DNA of 64,000 bases from Microcoleus vaginatus HSN003 (GCF_022701255.1 NZ_CP031705.1:3596001-3660000); one strand, 5' to 3'; positions 17,060 to 25,903 are shown, counted from the stretch's first letter. Program-made: numbers and translations. The notes: a model not told the origin generated them from the letters alone.

Positions 17060-18424
17060 ATGACGATGACACCGATGAAAGCTCCGCCTCTGGTTTCGCT
17101 GCAAAATCCTAAAGATGTGTCGATCGACCAGATAGAGGCCGAATTGAGTCAAATTTGGGAAAGTTACAGAGAATCTGGTTCAAAGGGCGATTCTCCGATC
17201 GCTAGTAGGGCAACAACTTTTACTTTTGTAGTCTACGAACCCGAAGAAACTCAGCGGTTATTAGCGGATCTGGGGTTTTACGACGGGCCGGTGGACGGTA
17301 TTACCGGGCCGATGACGGCATCTAGCATCAGGGCGGCTCAAAAAGCTTACGGGCTGCCGAGAACTGGCAAACCTAACGCTGAATTGCTGGCGACTTTGCG
17401 GGAAGAAGTGGCTCGCAAAAATTCCAATGGCGAGGAGATGGGATCGAGTGGTTTGGGTTCCGGGGGTTCGGGGGTGGCTGACGCGATCGTGGCTGCCAAT
17501 CCCTGCCGGATTATTGCTCTGTGTCCGACGGCGGGGGAAGATACGGGCGTGCAGGCTCAAGTGGCTGCTTATTGTCCGGTTCACAAGCGCACCACCGGCA
17601 ATCTGATCTGCTGCGAGTACATTACACTCCGGGGTACGGAAGCTGCGCTGGAACGGGTGAGCGGCATCGTGACGGCGTTGACTATCGCTGATTTGCCGAC
17701 GCTGCTGTGGTGGAAAGCGAATCCTGATGCCGATCGAGGTTTGTTCCAGCGGCTGGCGACAATTAGCAGTTCTGTGATTGTTGACTCTAGCAGCTTTGCC
17801 GAGTCTGAATCTGAATTGCTGTTGATGCACAGTCTGATCGAGGAGGGAATTCCGATCGCGGATCTGAATTGGCGCCGGCTGGCTGCGTGGCAGGAGTTGG
17901 CTGCTGAGGCTTTTGACGCCCCGGAACGTCGCGCTGCGATTCGGGAAATCGATCGGGTGACGATCGACTACGAACAAGACAATTCTACTCAAGCGCTGAT
18001 GTATTTGGGTTGGCTGGCGAGTCGGCTTCAGTGGCGTCCGGTTGCTTTCAAACAGGAAGAGGGCGATTACCACATCAAGCGAATTAAATTCGCGGGGCCC
18101 GACGAACGGGTTGTCGAAGCCGAGTTGGCTGCTATTCCTACTGCTGATTCGGGCGATGTCGCGGGCGATTTGATTGCTGTGCGTTTGAATTCTACAAACG
18201 AAAAGGCTGACTGCGGTACAGTTCTGTGTTCCGAAGCGGGCGGCTGTATGCGGATGGAAACGAAGGGCGGCGCTCAAACCGATCGGTTTAACCAGGTGAG
18301 TCCTCTGTTCGATCAGGTGACGGAACAGTTGCTGGGCCAGCACTTGCAGAGTTGGGGCCGAGATGTGCTTTACGAAGAAAGTTTGGCAGTGACGGCTCAA
18401 ATGCTGAAGTTAGCTAAGCGGTAA
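17060..18424 (+). CDS. opcA: Glucose-6-phosphate dehydrogenase assembly protein OpcA
   Basis: OpcA is required for tetramer assembly and redox-dependent activity of cyanobacterial Zwf. The body (about residues 150-454) carries family wording such as NPCRIIALCPTAGEDTGVQAQVAAYCPV, GNLICCEYITL and LPTLLWWKANPDAD. Conserved cysteines (Cys-Pro-Val, LICCEY, ADCGTVLCSEAGGCMRM) are candidates for thioredoxin control. Residues about 62-108 (LLADLGFYDGPVDGITGPMTASSIRAAQKAYGLPRTG) form a peptidoglycan-binding-1-like helical module, here in a cytosolic protein. Last gene of the cluster; strong AGGAGAG ribosome site. Confidence 0.93.
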   Translation: MTMTPMKAPPLVSLQNPKDVSIDQIEAELSQIWESYRESGSKGDSPIASRATTFTFVVYEPEETQRLLADLGFYDGPVDGITGPMTASSIRAAQKAYGLPRTGKPNAELLATLREEVARKNSNGEEMGSSGLGSGGSGVADAIVAANPCRIIALCPTAGEDTGVQAQVAAYCPVHKRTTGNLICCEYITLRGTEAALERVSGIVTALTIADLPTLLWWKANPDADRGLFQRLATISSSVIVDSSSFAESESELLLMHSLIEEGIPIADLNWRRLAAWQELAAEAFDAPERRAAIREIDRVTIDYEQDNSTQALMYLGWLASRLQWRPVAFKQEEGDYHIKRIKFAGPDERVVEAELAAIPTADSGDVAGDLIAVRLNSTNEKADCGTVLCSEAGGCMRMETKGGAQTDRFNQVSPLFDQVTEQLLGQHLQSWGRDVLYEESLAVTAQMLKLAKR

Positions 18425-18470
18425 AAAGAGGGAAGAAGGAAGAAGGAAGAAGGAAGAAGGAAGAAGGATT
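18424..18470. repeat. GGAAGAA heptamer run
   Basis: Five to six consecutive AAGGAAG/GGAAGAA heptamers directly after opcA. The same unit appears at 13815-13830 and 50500-50515. The rest of this gap has a GGGGCAGGCAATGTCTGCCCTAC palindrome (about 18485-18510) and a CTTCGCG repeat copy (18602-18660). Confidence 0.8.
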
Positions 18471-18687
18471 GAGTTAATATTCAGTGGGGCAGGCAATGTC
18501 TGCCCTACTTTTTTAGGAGTTATGAATTTTAAGTTAGGAGTTTTGAATTAATCATGTTATTTAACTCAAAACTCTACATTACTTTCCAAAAGCCACTAAA
18601 TTACCTCTCTTCTTCTCATTCTTCCTTCGCGCCCTTCGCGTCTTCGCGGTTCGTTAAATATGTATTTTTTGTAACTAATCTAGAACT

Positions 18688-20238
18688 ATGGCTTTAGTAA
18701 TTGCTGGCGAACGCAGCGGTGCGGGAAAGACTACTGTAACGATCGCCCTTTTAGCTTATTTAATCCGTCGCGGCTTGAATGTTCAATCTTTTAAGGTAGG
18801 CCCGGATTACATCGATCCGATGTTTCATGCTTTTGTCACTGGTCGCCCCTGTCGGAATTTAGACGCGATATTAACATCTGAATCTTATGTGAAAAAGTGT
18901 TTTTCTCGTCATATTCAAGATGTCGATTATGCCTTAGTTGAAGGGGTAATGGGTTTATTTGATGGAGTGAGTCGAAGGAATCAGGAATCACGAAGCCACG
19001 ACACGGATTTTGAGACGGATACACGGATTAATTATCGAAAAGAAGAAGGCAATTATGATTTTTCCTTTGCTTCTACGGCTCATGTTGCTTATTTGCTGAA
19101 TTTGCCGGTATTGTTTGTGATAGATTGCAGCAGGCTCTCAGGTTCTGTGGCTGCGATCGCGCACGGTTTTCGTTCTTTTAACCCTGACCTTAAATTCGCT
19201 GGTTTGGTGCTGAATCGGGTGGCGAGCGATCGACATTTGGAACTCCTTCAAGATGCTCTCAAACCGCTCCATTTACCGATTTTAGGCGTTTTGCGTAGGG
19301 ATGAGGCTGTTACTATTCCCGATCGACATTTGGGGCTGATTCCTGCTGAGGAGTTGCCGAATCTTCATGCTGCGATCGATAAACTGGCTGATTTGGCTGC
19401 TGTTAGTTTTGACTGGGAGCAACTTTTGCCTTTGTTGGCTGCAACTCGAAATGAGGGGGGTGAGGGGTCAGAGCAACTTTCGGGTAGACACAATCTCCCT
19501 CCGGTTATTGTAACTAAAAAAAATGATGTTGTCAACTCTTTGGGAAAACAATTTGGAGTGAGGATTGCAGTTGCGCGCGATCGGGCTTTTAATTTTTACT
19601 ATCAGGACAATCTTGATTTGTTGGAAGAGTTGGGTGCGGAGTTGGTATTTTGGAGTCCCCTTGATGACTCGGCTTTTCCTGACAATGTGCAAGGGTTATA
19701 TTTTGGTGGTGGTTTTCCCGAAGTTTTTGCTCAAAAATTGAGCGGTAATGTTTTAATTCGGGATGCAGTAAAAAGTGCGATTTTTTCGGGAATGCCGACT
19801 TATGCGGAATGCGGCGGTTTGATGTATTTGTGCGATTCTATTGTAGACTTCGATGGCAATTCTTGGCCAGGGGTGGGAGTGTTGCCGGCTGTTGCTGCGA
19901 TGGGAAAGCGTTTGACGCTGGGATACCGAGAAGCTGTGGCGGTGAGGGATAGTTCGGTGTTAACTGCTCTTGATGAGGTTTGGGGACATGAGTTTCATCG
20001 ATCGCATTTAACTGTGGAACCGAGTAATCCAGTTTATCACAGTTGGAGGTATGGGAAGCGGGGGGAAGTTGAGGCGGTTGCTGAAGGTTGGGGAGTTTGT
20101 CAGGTACACGCTTCTTATTTGCATTTGCATTGGGGTGCTCGGCCTGATATTCCGGCTCGTTTTTTGCAGCAGTGTGCTGATTTTGATTGTAAGGGTGTTT
20201 TGGGCGATCGAGAAAGCGAACTAGATTGTTTTATTTAA
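18688..20238 (+). CDS. Cobyrinic acid a,c-diamide synthase (CbiA/CobB)
   Basis: Amidates two carboxylates of the corrin ring with glutamine and ATP in cobalamin biosynthesis. The N-terminal MinD-like domain has a P-loop GERSGAGKTTV (residue 7) and PDYIDPMFH. The C-terminal class I glutaminase-like domain has the nucleophile in YAECGGLMYL and ends WGHEFHRSHL. At 516 residues it is longer than most (about 460). About 30 extra residues after GLFDGVS (RRNQESRSHDTDFETDTR...) look like an interspersed repeat that entered in frame. No cobalamin riboswitch is visible upstream. No other cobalamin gene is in the window. Confidence 0.9.
   Translation: MALVIAGERSGAGKTTVTIALLAYLIRRGLNVQSFKVGPDYIDPMFHAFVTGRPCRNLDAILTSESYVKKCFSRHIQDVDYALVEGVMGLFDGVSRRNQESRSHDTDFETDTRINYRKEEGNYDFSFASTAHVAYLLNLPVLFVIDCSRLSGSVAAIAHGFRSFNPDLKFAGLVLNRVASDRHLELLQDALKPLHLPILGVLRRDEAVTIPDRHLGLIPAEELPNLHAAIDKLADLAAVSFDWEQLLPLLAATRNEGGEGSEQLSGRHNLPPVIVTKKNDVVNSLGKQFGVRIAVARDRAFNFYYQDNLDLLEELGAELVFWSPLDDSAFPDNVQGLYFGGGFPEVFAQKLSGNVLIRDAVKSAIFSGMPTYAECGGLMYLCDSIVDFDGNSWPGVGVLPAVAAMGKRLTLGYREAVAVRDSSVLTALDEVWGHEFHRSHLTVEPSNPVYHSWRYGKRGEVEAVAEGWGVCQVHASYLHLHWGARPDIPARFLQQCADFDCKGVLGDRESELDCFI
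18975..19040. repeat. Repeat-derived in-frame insertion in the CbiA gene
   Basis: The stretch contains CACGGAT..GAGACGGATACACGGATT-type wording typical of intergenic repeats rather than of CbiA, and codes for the unaligned loop after the GLFDGVS motif. The reading frame stays open. Boundaries are approximate. Confidence 0.5.
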
Positions 20239-20392
20239 TTAACCGCACAGGACACAGAGGGTACAGAGAAGAGAAGAGAAGAGAGCAGTGCGCTAAATTT
20301 GATTGTAAGGGTAATTTGGGCGATCGAGAAAGGGAACTAGATTTTTTTATTTAATTAACCGCAGAGCACACAGAGAAGAGACGAGAGAGGTG
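20176..20392. repeat. Tandem duplication of the CbiA gene 3' end, about 115-bp unit
   Basis: Copy 1 (20176-20290) covers the last codons of the gene (DFDCKGVLGDRESELDCFI), its stop and a downstream GAAGAGAAGAGA run. Copy 2 (20292 to about 20392) repeats GATTGTAAGGG...GGGCGATCGAGAAAG.GAACTAGAT and TTATTTAATTAACCGCA with scattered changes, so the duplication is not new. Copy 2 codes for nothing. The allA-like gene begins just after it. Confidence 0.85.
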
Positions 20393-20452
20393 GTGAGGAG
20401 TTACTGTATTAGAATGTTTTTGATGGAAAGCAGGGAGGGGATATTGGGATTT

Positions 20453-20944
20453 ATGAGCGAATCAATTTCGACTAAGCAGTTATCCGCACAATTGGTGACA
20501 CCGGAGAATTTTCGGAGTTACGGTCAAGTTATCTTTGCGGCTGTTGATGGCAAGTCTTTCGATGCTGAGGATGCTCAGTTAAATTTGCAAAATGGTATTC
20601 CTAGATTTTACATTATGCGGCTACACCATAAAGGTCGCAAGTTTGGCAAAATTACACGCCACGTTCAATGTACTCAGTCTTTGGGTTCTTTGGAGGGGAA
20701 GGATTGGTTGATGGCGGTTGCGCCTCCTGGGGATAGCTATAAACCGAGTTTAGAGGATATGGCTGCTTTTCGGATTCCGGGCAATTGTTTTATTAAGTTA
20801 GAGGTGGGGACTTGGCACGCTGGGCCGTATTTTGATGCGGATTTTGTTGATTTTTACAATCTGGAGTTGAGCAATACTAATGTGGTTGACCATTTTAGCT
20901 TTGATTTGGTGAAAAATCACAATCTGGAGTTTGAGATTGTCTGA
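20453..20944 (+). CDS. Ureidoglycolate lyase family protein (AllA-like)
   Basis: A cupin-fold enzyme family that releases urea (or ammonia) from ureidoglycolate in allantoin degradation. The 163-residue product begins MSESISTKQLSAQLVTPENFRSYGQVI, matching the family start pattern (LTPExFxxYGxVI). Later blocks are HVQCTQSLGSLEGKDWLMAVAPPG, FRIPGNCFIKLEVGTWHAGPYF and FYNLELSNTNVVDHFSFDL, in the AllA order, with the His of GTWHAGP likely at the active site. The frame extends upstream to 20390, but that part is coded by the repeat. Lies just upstream of a cytosine deaminase and may act in purine/pyrimidine nitrogen salvage. Confidence 0.8.
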   Translation: MSESISTKQLSAQLVTPENFRSYGQVIFAAVDGKSFDAEDAQLNLQNGIPRFYIMRLHHKGRKFGKITRHVQCTQSLGSLEGKDWLMAVAPPGDSYKPSLEDMAAFRIPGNCFIKLEVGTWHAGPYFDADFVDFYNLELSNTNVVDHFSFDLVKNHNLEFEIV

Positions 20945-21156
20945 TGTTGGCGATTTGTAGTTGCGCTTTTTTCAGGGTGATTCTCGTTATAGGTTGGTTT
21001 TTTGAGTAAGATTTTTTAACCGCAGAGGGCGCAGAGGACGCAGAGGAGGAGAAGGAGGGGATTCGCAATTGAGTGGGGAATTCTTTTGGTCTCACTAGGC
21101 TGAGTAGCAACTAGGAAGGATCACGTTTACAAGTGTTAAATTTAGGTGCAATTGTC

Positions 21157-22419
21157 ATGCCTGAGCAAAAGTATAGCATTGTTCTGCGCCAATGTCGTTT
21201 GTTAGGTGCGGGCGACGATCGCCCAACGGTAGATATTGCTATCGATGATGACCAAATAGTTGCCGTTTCGCCGCACATCTCAGAATTTGGCGAACGCGAA
21301 ATCGACATTCAAGGCAATTTAGTTAGTCCTCCTTTTGTGGAGTCGCACATTCATCTCGATTCGGCTTTGACTGCGGGGGAACCGCGATGGAATCAAAGCG
21401 GCACTTTGTTCGAGGGAATTCAAATCTGGGGGGAACGAAAGCAAAGTTTAACTCTGGATGATGTCAAAAAACGGGCTGTTGAAACTTTAAGGCTGCAAGC
21501 GTCTCAAGGGATTTTGTTTGTCAGGAGTCACGCTGATGTTAGCGAACCGACGCTGACTGCTTTGCAAGGACTTTTGGAAGTTCGAGAACAAGTCAAAGAT
21601 TGGATGACTCTGCAAGTTGTGGCTTTTCCCCAAGACGGGATTTACGGAAGTCCAGAAAATGACAAACTTTTAGAGAAATCTCTGGATATGGGTGCGGATG
21701 CTGTGGGCGGGATTCCGCATTATGAGTTGACGCGGGAAGATGGGGTGAAGTCGGTTGAGCGAATTTTTGAACTTGCGGAAAAATACAATAGATTAATAGA
21801 TGTTCACTGCGATGAAATCGATGATGAACAGTCGAGATTTTTGGAAGTTGTAGCAGCTTGTGCGATTAGAAGCGGCGCTGGTTCGCGGGTGACGGCTAGC
21901 CACACGACGGCCTTCGGTTCTTATAACAATGCTTATGCTTTTAAGCTGATGGGAAGTTTGGCAAAATCTGGAATTAATTTTATTGCCAATCCTTTAATTA
22001 ATATTACCCTGCAAGGCCGCGCTGATACTTATCCCAAACGCCGTGGGGTGACGCGGGTTAAGGAATTGTGGCAGCAGGGATTGAATGTGAGTTTTGGCCA
22101 CGACTGCGTGCAAGATCCTTGGTATAGTTTAGGTACGGGAAATATGTTGGATGTCGCTCATATGGCGGTTCATGTTTGTCAGATGACCGGAATGGCTGAG
22201 ATTGCAGCTTGTTTTAATATGGTCACTGTCAACGGTGCTAAAACTCTCTATCTGGGAGATGAGAATTATGGGATAGATGCGGGGAAACCTGCAAATTTGA
22301 TTGTGTTGGATGCTGAGGATTGTTATGATGCAATTAGGAGGCGCGCTGCGGTTCGGTATGTGATTTCGCGGGGTAAATTGCTGGCGGAAACTGAACCGGC
22401 AAAAACAAGTTTTTTCTGA
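21157..22419 (+). CDS. codA: Cytosine deaminase (CodA-type amidohydrolase)
   Basis: Converts cytosine to uracil and ammonia; CodA enzymes also take isoguanine and related rings. It keeps the E. coli CodA blocks in order: [31 protein letters not shown] (metal-binding HxH), [24 protein letters not shown] (metal His and catalytic Glu), [29 protein letters not shown], and [19 protein letters not shown] (metal Asp). The ATG at 21157 (MPEQKYS) fits the family; a GTG at 21133 would add eight residues. Fourth from last of the nitrogen-salvage genes here: allA-like, codA, then atzG/atzE-like after the KGK genes. Confidence 0.88.
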   Translation: MPEQKYSIVLRQCRLLGAGDDRPTVDIAIDDDQIVAVSPHISEFGEREIDIQGNLVSPPFVESHIHLDSALTAGEPRWNQSGTLFEGIQIWGERKQSLTLDDVKKRAVETLRLQASQGILFVRSHADVSEPTLTALQGLLEVREQVKDWMTLQVVAFPQDGIYGSPENDKLLEKSLDMGADAVGGIPHYELTREDGVKSVERIFELAEKYNRLIDVHCDEIDDEQSRFLEVVAACAIRSGAGSRVTASHTTAFGSYNNAYAFKLMGSLAKSGINFIANPLINITLQGRADTYPKRRGVTRVKELWQQGLNVSFGHDCVQDPWYSLGTGNMLDVAHMAVHVCQMTGMAEIAACFNMVTVNGAKTLYLGDENYGIDAGKPANLIVLDAEDCYDAIRRRAAVRYVISRGKLLAETEPAKTSFF

Positions 22420-22571
22420 CTCTCAAACCGCAGCAAATTTTAAACATAAGGTCGTACAGACCAACAAACTCATTCCATATGTAAACTTCAAATAGATCTC
22501 GGTTTGAAATCGGTATTGACTAATACAAGTAATTATGATAATTTATCAAAAGTTGTGAAAAAAAAACAAAT

Positions 22572-23024
22572 ATGAATGCTAAGTTTAAAAATTTAGACGG
22601 CGAAACAGATATTTTACTGATTCAAAAAGATACTTTTACAGTTAATAGATTTAAAGAATTAATGAGTAATAAACTTGCTGAAAGGCTGAACAAAAGACAC
22701 GATGGATCGAGGAAGGGTAATCCAATATTTTTTGATTTATTTTTTAATTTTTCTATGGGAGGAGTAAACGTTAGTGTTTTTGAGAGTAAATGGATTTTTC
22801 CTTCTCAAGGAATAGATTGTCAGCTTCTAAAGATTGGTTCTCAAGGCTGGCAAAAAGGCAAACTCAGAATAGAAGCATCTCTAAGTGAGGCAACAAGCAC
22901 TGGCTACTGCACAATCGAGGTAATTAAATTAGAATTTTGTCCTGATGAACCTGCCGAACCGGAATCTATTTTAGATGACATCCGCCAATCTGAGGACTAC
23001 AAAAACCTCACTAATAACACCTGA
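22572..23024 (+). CDS. KGK domain protein, copy 1
   Basis: The 150-residue protein carries the KGK signature GWQKGKLRIE (about residues 94-103), preceded by IDCQLLKIGSQ and followed by LEFCPDEPAEPESILDDIRQSEDYKNL, the standard ending of this cyanobacterial family. The N-terminal part contains DTFTVNRFKELMSNKL, also conserved. Function of KGK proteins is unknown. It is paralogous to 23670-24110; the two share the C-terminal half and differ mostly in the middle. AT-rich leader, no evident ribosome site. The family is largely confined to filamentous cyanobacteria. Confidence 0.8.
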   Translation: MNAKFKNLDGETDILLIQKDTFTVNRFKELMSNKLAERLNKRHDGSRKGNPIFFDLFFNFSMGGVNVSVFESKWIFPSQGIDCQLLKIGSQGWQKGKLRIEASLSEATSTGYCTIEVIKLEFCPDEPAEPESILDDIRQSEDYKNLTNNT

Positions 23025-23120
23025 TAGCCCGACAAAGATACAAAGGCAGGGCTATAAAATCACATAAATTATTGCGAAAAAGTAACAATAAATTTGCAAG
23101 AACAACAAATTGGGAAAATC

Positions 23121-23573
23121 ATGAAAATTCGCTGTATTGCTTATACAGGTAATGCTCTCCCTGAAAGTTACCTCAAGCCTGAGTTCTATTTTACTAAAGA
23201 AGTGGAATTTCCCCTAACGCTTGGCAAAGAATATGTTGTCTACGCTCTCTACCAATCGCAGGGTAATGTTTGGTACTATATCTGTGACGATAACTACACC
23301 TATTATCCCATGCAGAATCCTGCACCGCTGTTTGACGTGGTTGATAGTAGAGTTTCTAAGTATTGGCGGTTTGAACTAGCACCGAATGGGCGGTTAGAGA
23401 TGGCGTTTGAGCAGTGGTTTACTGACCCTTATTTTTATGATAAGCTGACGGATCAGGAAGAGGCGGAGGTTGAGATTTTTGAGAAGGTTAAGGAATTGAT
23501 GGATGCTGAGGATTTTACTTTGCCTCCGCTGGATGTTGCAGTTGAGAAGTTGCGGGAAACTGCCAGTGTTTGA
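23121..23573 (+). CDS. Hypothetical protein between two KGK genes
   Basis: The 150-residue product starts MKIRCIAYTGNALPESYL; a TTG nine codons upstream also exists, but the ATG at 23121 is better placed. The centre is aromatic-rich (EYVVYALYQSQGNVWYYICDDNYTYYPMQNPAPLFDVVD), suggesting a small beta-barrel domain, followed by a helical acidic tail (TDQEEAEVEIFEKVKELMDAED). No signal peptide, no known motif. Gaps of about 96 bp to each KGK gene and equal orientation suggest they travel together, perhaps as a toxin/immunity or binding-protein group, but nothing in the sequence proves it. Confidence 0.65.
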   Translation: MKIRCIAYTGNALPESYLKPEFYFTKEVEFPLTLGKEYVVYALYQSQGNVWYYICDDNYTYYPMQNPAPLFDVVDSRVSKYWRFELAPNGRLEMAFEQWFTDPYFYDKLTDQEEAEVEIFEKVKELMDAEDFTLPPLDVAVEKLRETASV

Positions 23574-23669
23574 GTGGGAAAAGTGCGAGCGCAAATTGTT
23601 TCTTTATCAGCTTGACTCAGAGATATTGAAATGGTATTAAAGAGGAATAACCCGAATTTTGAAAAAAAA

Positions 23670-24110
23670 ATGAACGATAAAATTGAATCCAATAAAAACT
23701 ATGAGGCAGTAGGCGATGATGATGTTTTGTTATTCGGTCAAACAACTTTTTTGGTACGAAAGTTTAAAGAGCTATCGGGTAGCAAGTTGAGTGAGATCCT
23801 GGGGATTCCCGCAAATGGACAATACATAAGGGATTGGATGAGAGAGCTAAAGATTAACCCAGAAACAATAATTAGTGTAGGCGAGATAAACTGGAAATCG
23901 CATGAAGAAGGAATCGATTGTCAAATTATCAAAATTGGTTCCAAGGGTTGGCAAAAAGGAAAGGTTCAAATCGAAGTTAATAAAAACATAAAGTCTGGGG
24001 AAACGCAGACATCTATAAAATTTTGCCCAGATGAACCACCAGAGCAAAAATCGCCTCTAGATGATATTAGACAATCCGAGGAATACAAAAAACTGAGCAA
24101 TAACAACTGA
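23670..24110 (+). CDS. KGK domain protein, copy 2
   Basis: Paralogue of the 22572 gene: same SKGWQKGKVQIE core, IDCQIIKIGS upstream and FCPDEPPEQKSPLDDIRQSEEYKKLSNN ending. The N-terminal DVLLFGQTTFLVRKFKELSGSKLSEIL aligns with the DTFTVNRFKEL block of copy 1. The frame opens at ATG 23631, but MNDKIES at 23670 aligns with the start MNAKFK of copy 1, so I prefer it; the ribosome site decides neither. Probably arose by duplication with the middle gene captured between the copies. Confidence 0.75.
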   Translation: MNDKIESNKNYEAVGDDDVLLFGQTTFLVRKFKELSGSKLSEILGIPANGQYIRDWMRELKINPETIISVGEINWKSHEEGIDCQIIKIGSKGWQKGKVQIEVNKNIKSGETQTSIKFCPDEPPEQKSPLDDIRQSEEYKKLSNNN

Positions 24111-24230
24111 CAGCCCGATCGCGATTACAATACAATAATCGATCGCACTTATATCTGAACCTGAGATTTTAAACCGCAGATGAGGGCAGATGTACGCGGA
24201 CGAACGCTGATGTTTTTTTGGGAGGGACTC

Positions 24231-24407
24231 ATGGTAAATGTAGAAGAATATGTCGATCGCACCGCCGAACTGATAAACTTACCCTTAGACCCGGAACATC
24301 GTCCAGGCGTTGTGGTAAACTTCGAGAGGATAGCTGCGATCGCCCGACTCGTTACTGAGTTTCCTTTACCCCCCGAAGTAGAAGTCGCGCCGGTGTTTGA
24401 ACCTTAG
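24231..24407 (+). CDS. AtzG-like small subunit (DUF4089)
   Basis: The 58-residue protein MVNVEEYVDRTAELINLPLDPEHRPGVVVNFERIAAIARLV... fits the DUF4089/AtzG family: a helical bundle ending in PLPPEVEVAPVF. AtzG forms a complex with AtzE, the 1-carboxybiuret hydrolase of cyanuric-acid degradation, and the gene order AtzG-AtzE is kept here. I chose the internal ATG at 24231; the frame upstream to 24180 is coded by an ATGAACGC-type repeat. The stop is 24 bp before the amidase start. Confidence 0.85.
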   Translation: MVNVEEYVDRTAELINLPLDPEHRPGVVVNFERIAAIARLVTEFPLPPEVEVAPVFEP

Positions 24408-24431
24408 ATTTTTAGCCGCAGATGAGGGCCG

Positions 24432-25895
24432 ATGAACGCAGATGAACGCAAATGTTTTTTAGATAAGGCTGATGCGGTTGCTACGGCAGCGGCGGTTAAA
24501 TGTGGTAAGGTTACGGCTACAGTGGCGGTAAATGCTGCTTTGGAACGGATTGCTGTTAAGGATAAAGCTTTTAATTGCTTTACTGCAATCACTGCATCAA
24601 GCGCACTCGCAGCAGCCGAAAAAATAGATAATTCCATCGCAAATAACGAAAACCCAGGCCCTTTAGCAGGCGTTCCCTTCGCTGTCAAAAACCTGTTCGA
24701 CATCGGCGGAATTACCACCCTAGCAGGGTCAAAAATCAACGCTGACAATCCTCCGGCTACCCAGGACGCGGCGGTGGTCGCCCGACTAAAACAAGCCGGG
24801 GCTGTCCTCGTAGGTACTCTCAACATGGATGAGTACGCCTACGGTTTCGTCACGGAAAACAGCCACTACGGCCCAACTCGCAATCCCCGCGATACTACCC
24901 GCATCGCCGGCGGTTCCAGCGGCGGTTCCGCAGCAGCAGTCGCCGCCGGTTTTGTACCCATCACTCTCGGTTCTGATACTAACGGTTCCATCCGCGTACC
25001 GGCTGCTTTGTGCGGTGTCTTTGGGTTTAAGCCTACTTACGGCCGTTTGTCGAGGGCTGGCGCTTATTTATTTTCGAGTAGTTTGGATTGTGTGGGGCCG
25101 TTTGGGCGATCAATCAGAGATATGGCGCTGCTGTACGATATCCTGCAAGGCCCTGATTCTCGTGACCCAGTTTGCACTCAACGCCCGCCTGAACTTTGTT
25201 CGCCGCAGTTAAATCAAGGCATCGAAGGATTGCGAATTGCTGTTGCTGACGGGTATTTCGCCACAGGGGCCGCACCGGAAGCAATGGAGGCTGTAGAAAT
25301 AGTTGCTAAAGCCTTGACAAATGTCTTGGATTGTGGTAGACGCACAGAAACAACAACAAACCCCCCAAAAATAGGGGGGCTTGCAACTGTCACTATACCG
25401 GAATCCCATCGCGCCAGGGCTGCGGCGTTTATCATTACCGCTTGCGAGGGGGGAAACTTGCATTTGGACAATTTGCGATCGCGCCCTCAAGACTTCGATC
25501 CTGCCACGCGCGATCGCTTTTTAGCGGGAACCCTGATCCCTGCGACTTGGTACTTGCAAGCGCAGAGATTCAGACAGTGGTACCGCGATCGAATTCGCGA
25601 AATATTCCAACACACAGACATCATCCTCGCACCCGCAACCCCGATAGCTGCCCCTGAAATTGGCGTCGAGAAAATGGTAATAGCCGGACAAGAAATCTTA
25701 GTGCGTCCCAATCTCGGACTGTTCACCCAACCCCTATCATTTATTGGCTTGCCCGTTCTTTGCGTGCCCGTACAGCGGCCCGGCGCTTTGCCTTTGGGGG
25801 TACAAATTATTGGTGCTCCCTACAGCGAAGCGATGATTCTCCGAGTCGCTGCGGTACTAGAATCGCAAGGCATTATATCTGCCGAATCAATTTAG
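24432..25895 (+). CDS. AtzE-family amidohydrolase (amidase signature)
   Basis: Amidase-signature enzyme, probably hydrolysing 1-carboxybiuret or a related ureido compound. The Ser-cisSer-Lys triad is visible: Lys in VPFAVKNLFDIGG (about residue 82), GGSSGGSAAAVAAG with both serines, and the following DTNGSIRVPAALCGVFGFKPTYGRLSR. AtzG-like partner directly upstream. A segment coded by about 25345-25385 (RRTETTTNPPKIGGL) is a CCCCCC/GGGGGG palindromic repeat inserted in frame before TVTIPESHRARAAAF. The start ATG and first residues (MNADERK) come from a repeat, so the true start could lie slightly downstream. Confidence 0.87.
   Translation: MNADERKCFLDKADAVATAAAVKCGKVTATVAVNAALERIAVKDKAFNCFTAITASSALAAAEKIDNSIANNENPGPLAGVPFAVKNLFDIGGITTLAGSKINADNPPATQDAAVVARLKQAGAVLVGTLNMDEYAYGFVTENSHYGPTRNPRDTTRIAGGSSGGSAAAVAAGFVPITLGSDTNGSIRVPAALCGVFGFKPTYGRLSRAGAYLFSSSLDCVGPFGRSIRDMALLYDILQGPDSRDPVCTQRPPELCSPQLNQGIEGLRIAVADGYFATGAAPEAMEAVEIVAKALTNVLDCGRRTETTTNPPKIGGLATVTIPESHRARAAAFIITACEGGNLHLDNLRSRPQDFDPATRDRFLAGTLIPATWYLQAQRFRQWYRDRIREIFQHTDIILAPATPIAAPEIGVEKMVIAGQEILVRPNLGLFTQPLSFIGLPVLCVPVQRPGALPLGVQIIGAPYSEAMILRVAAVLESQGIISAESI
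25345..25385. repeat. In-frame CCCCCC...GGGGGG repeat in the AtzE-like gene
   Basis: AACCCCCCAAAAATAGGGGGGCTTGC is a small palindrome of the type found between genes here and in other cyanobacteria. It encodes NPPKIGGL within the amidase and keeps the frame. Confidence 0.6.
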
Positions 25896-25903
25896 TGCTA
25901 ATT

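Noticed and set aside
17261..18400. A 379-codon minus-strand frame
   Set aside because: Antisense shadow of opcA with no recognisable motif.
18470..18687. Search for a cobalamin riboswitch ahead of the CbiA gene
   Set aside because: No B12-box-like sequence or suitable fold seen; only repeats.
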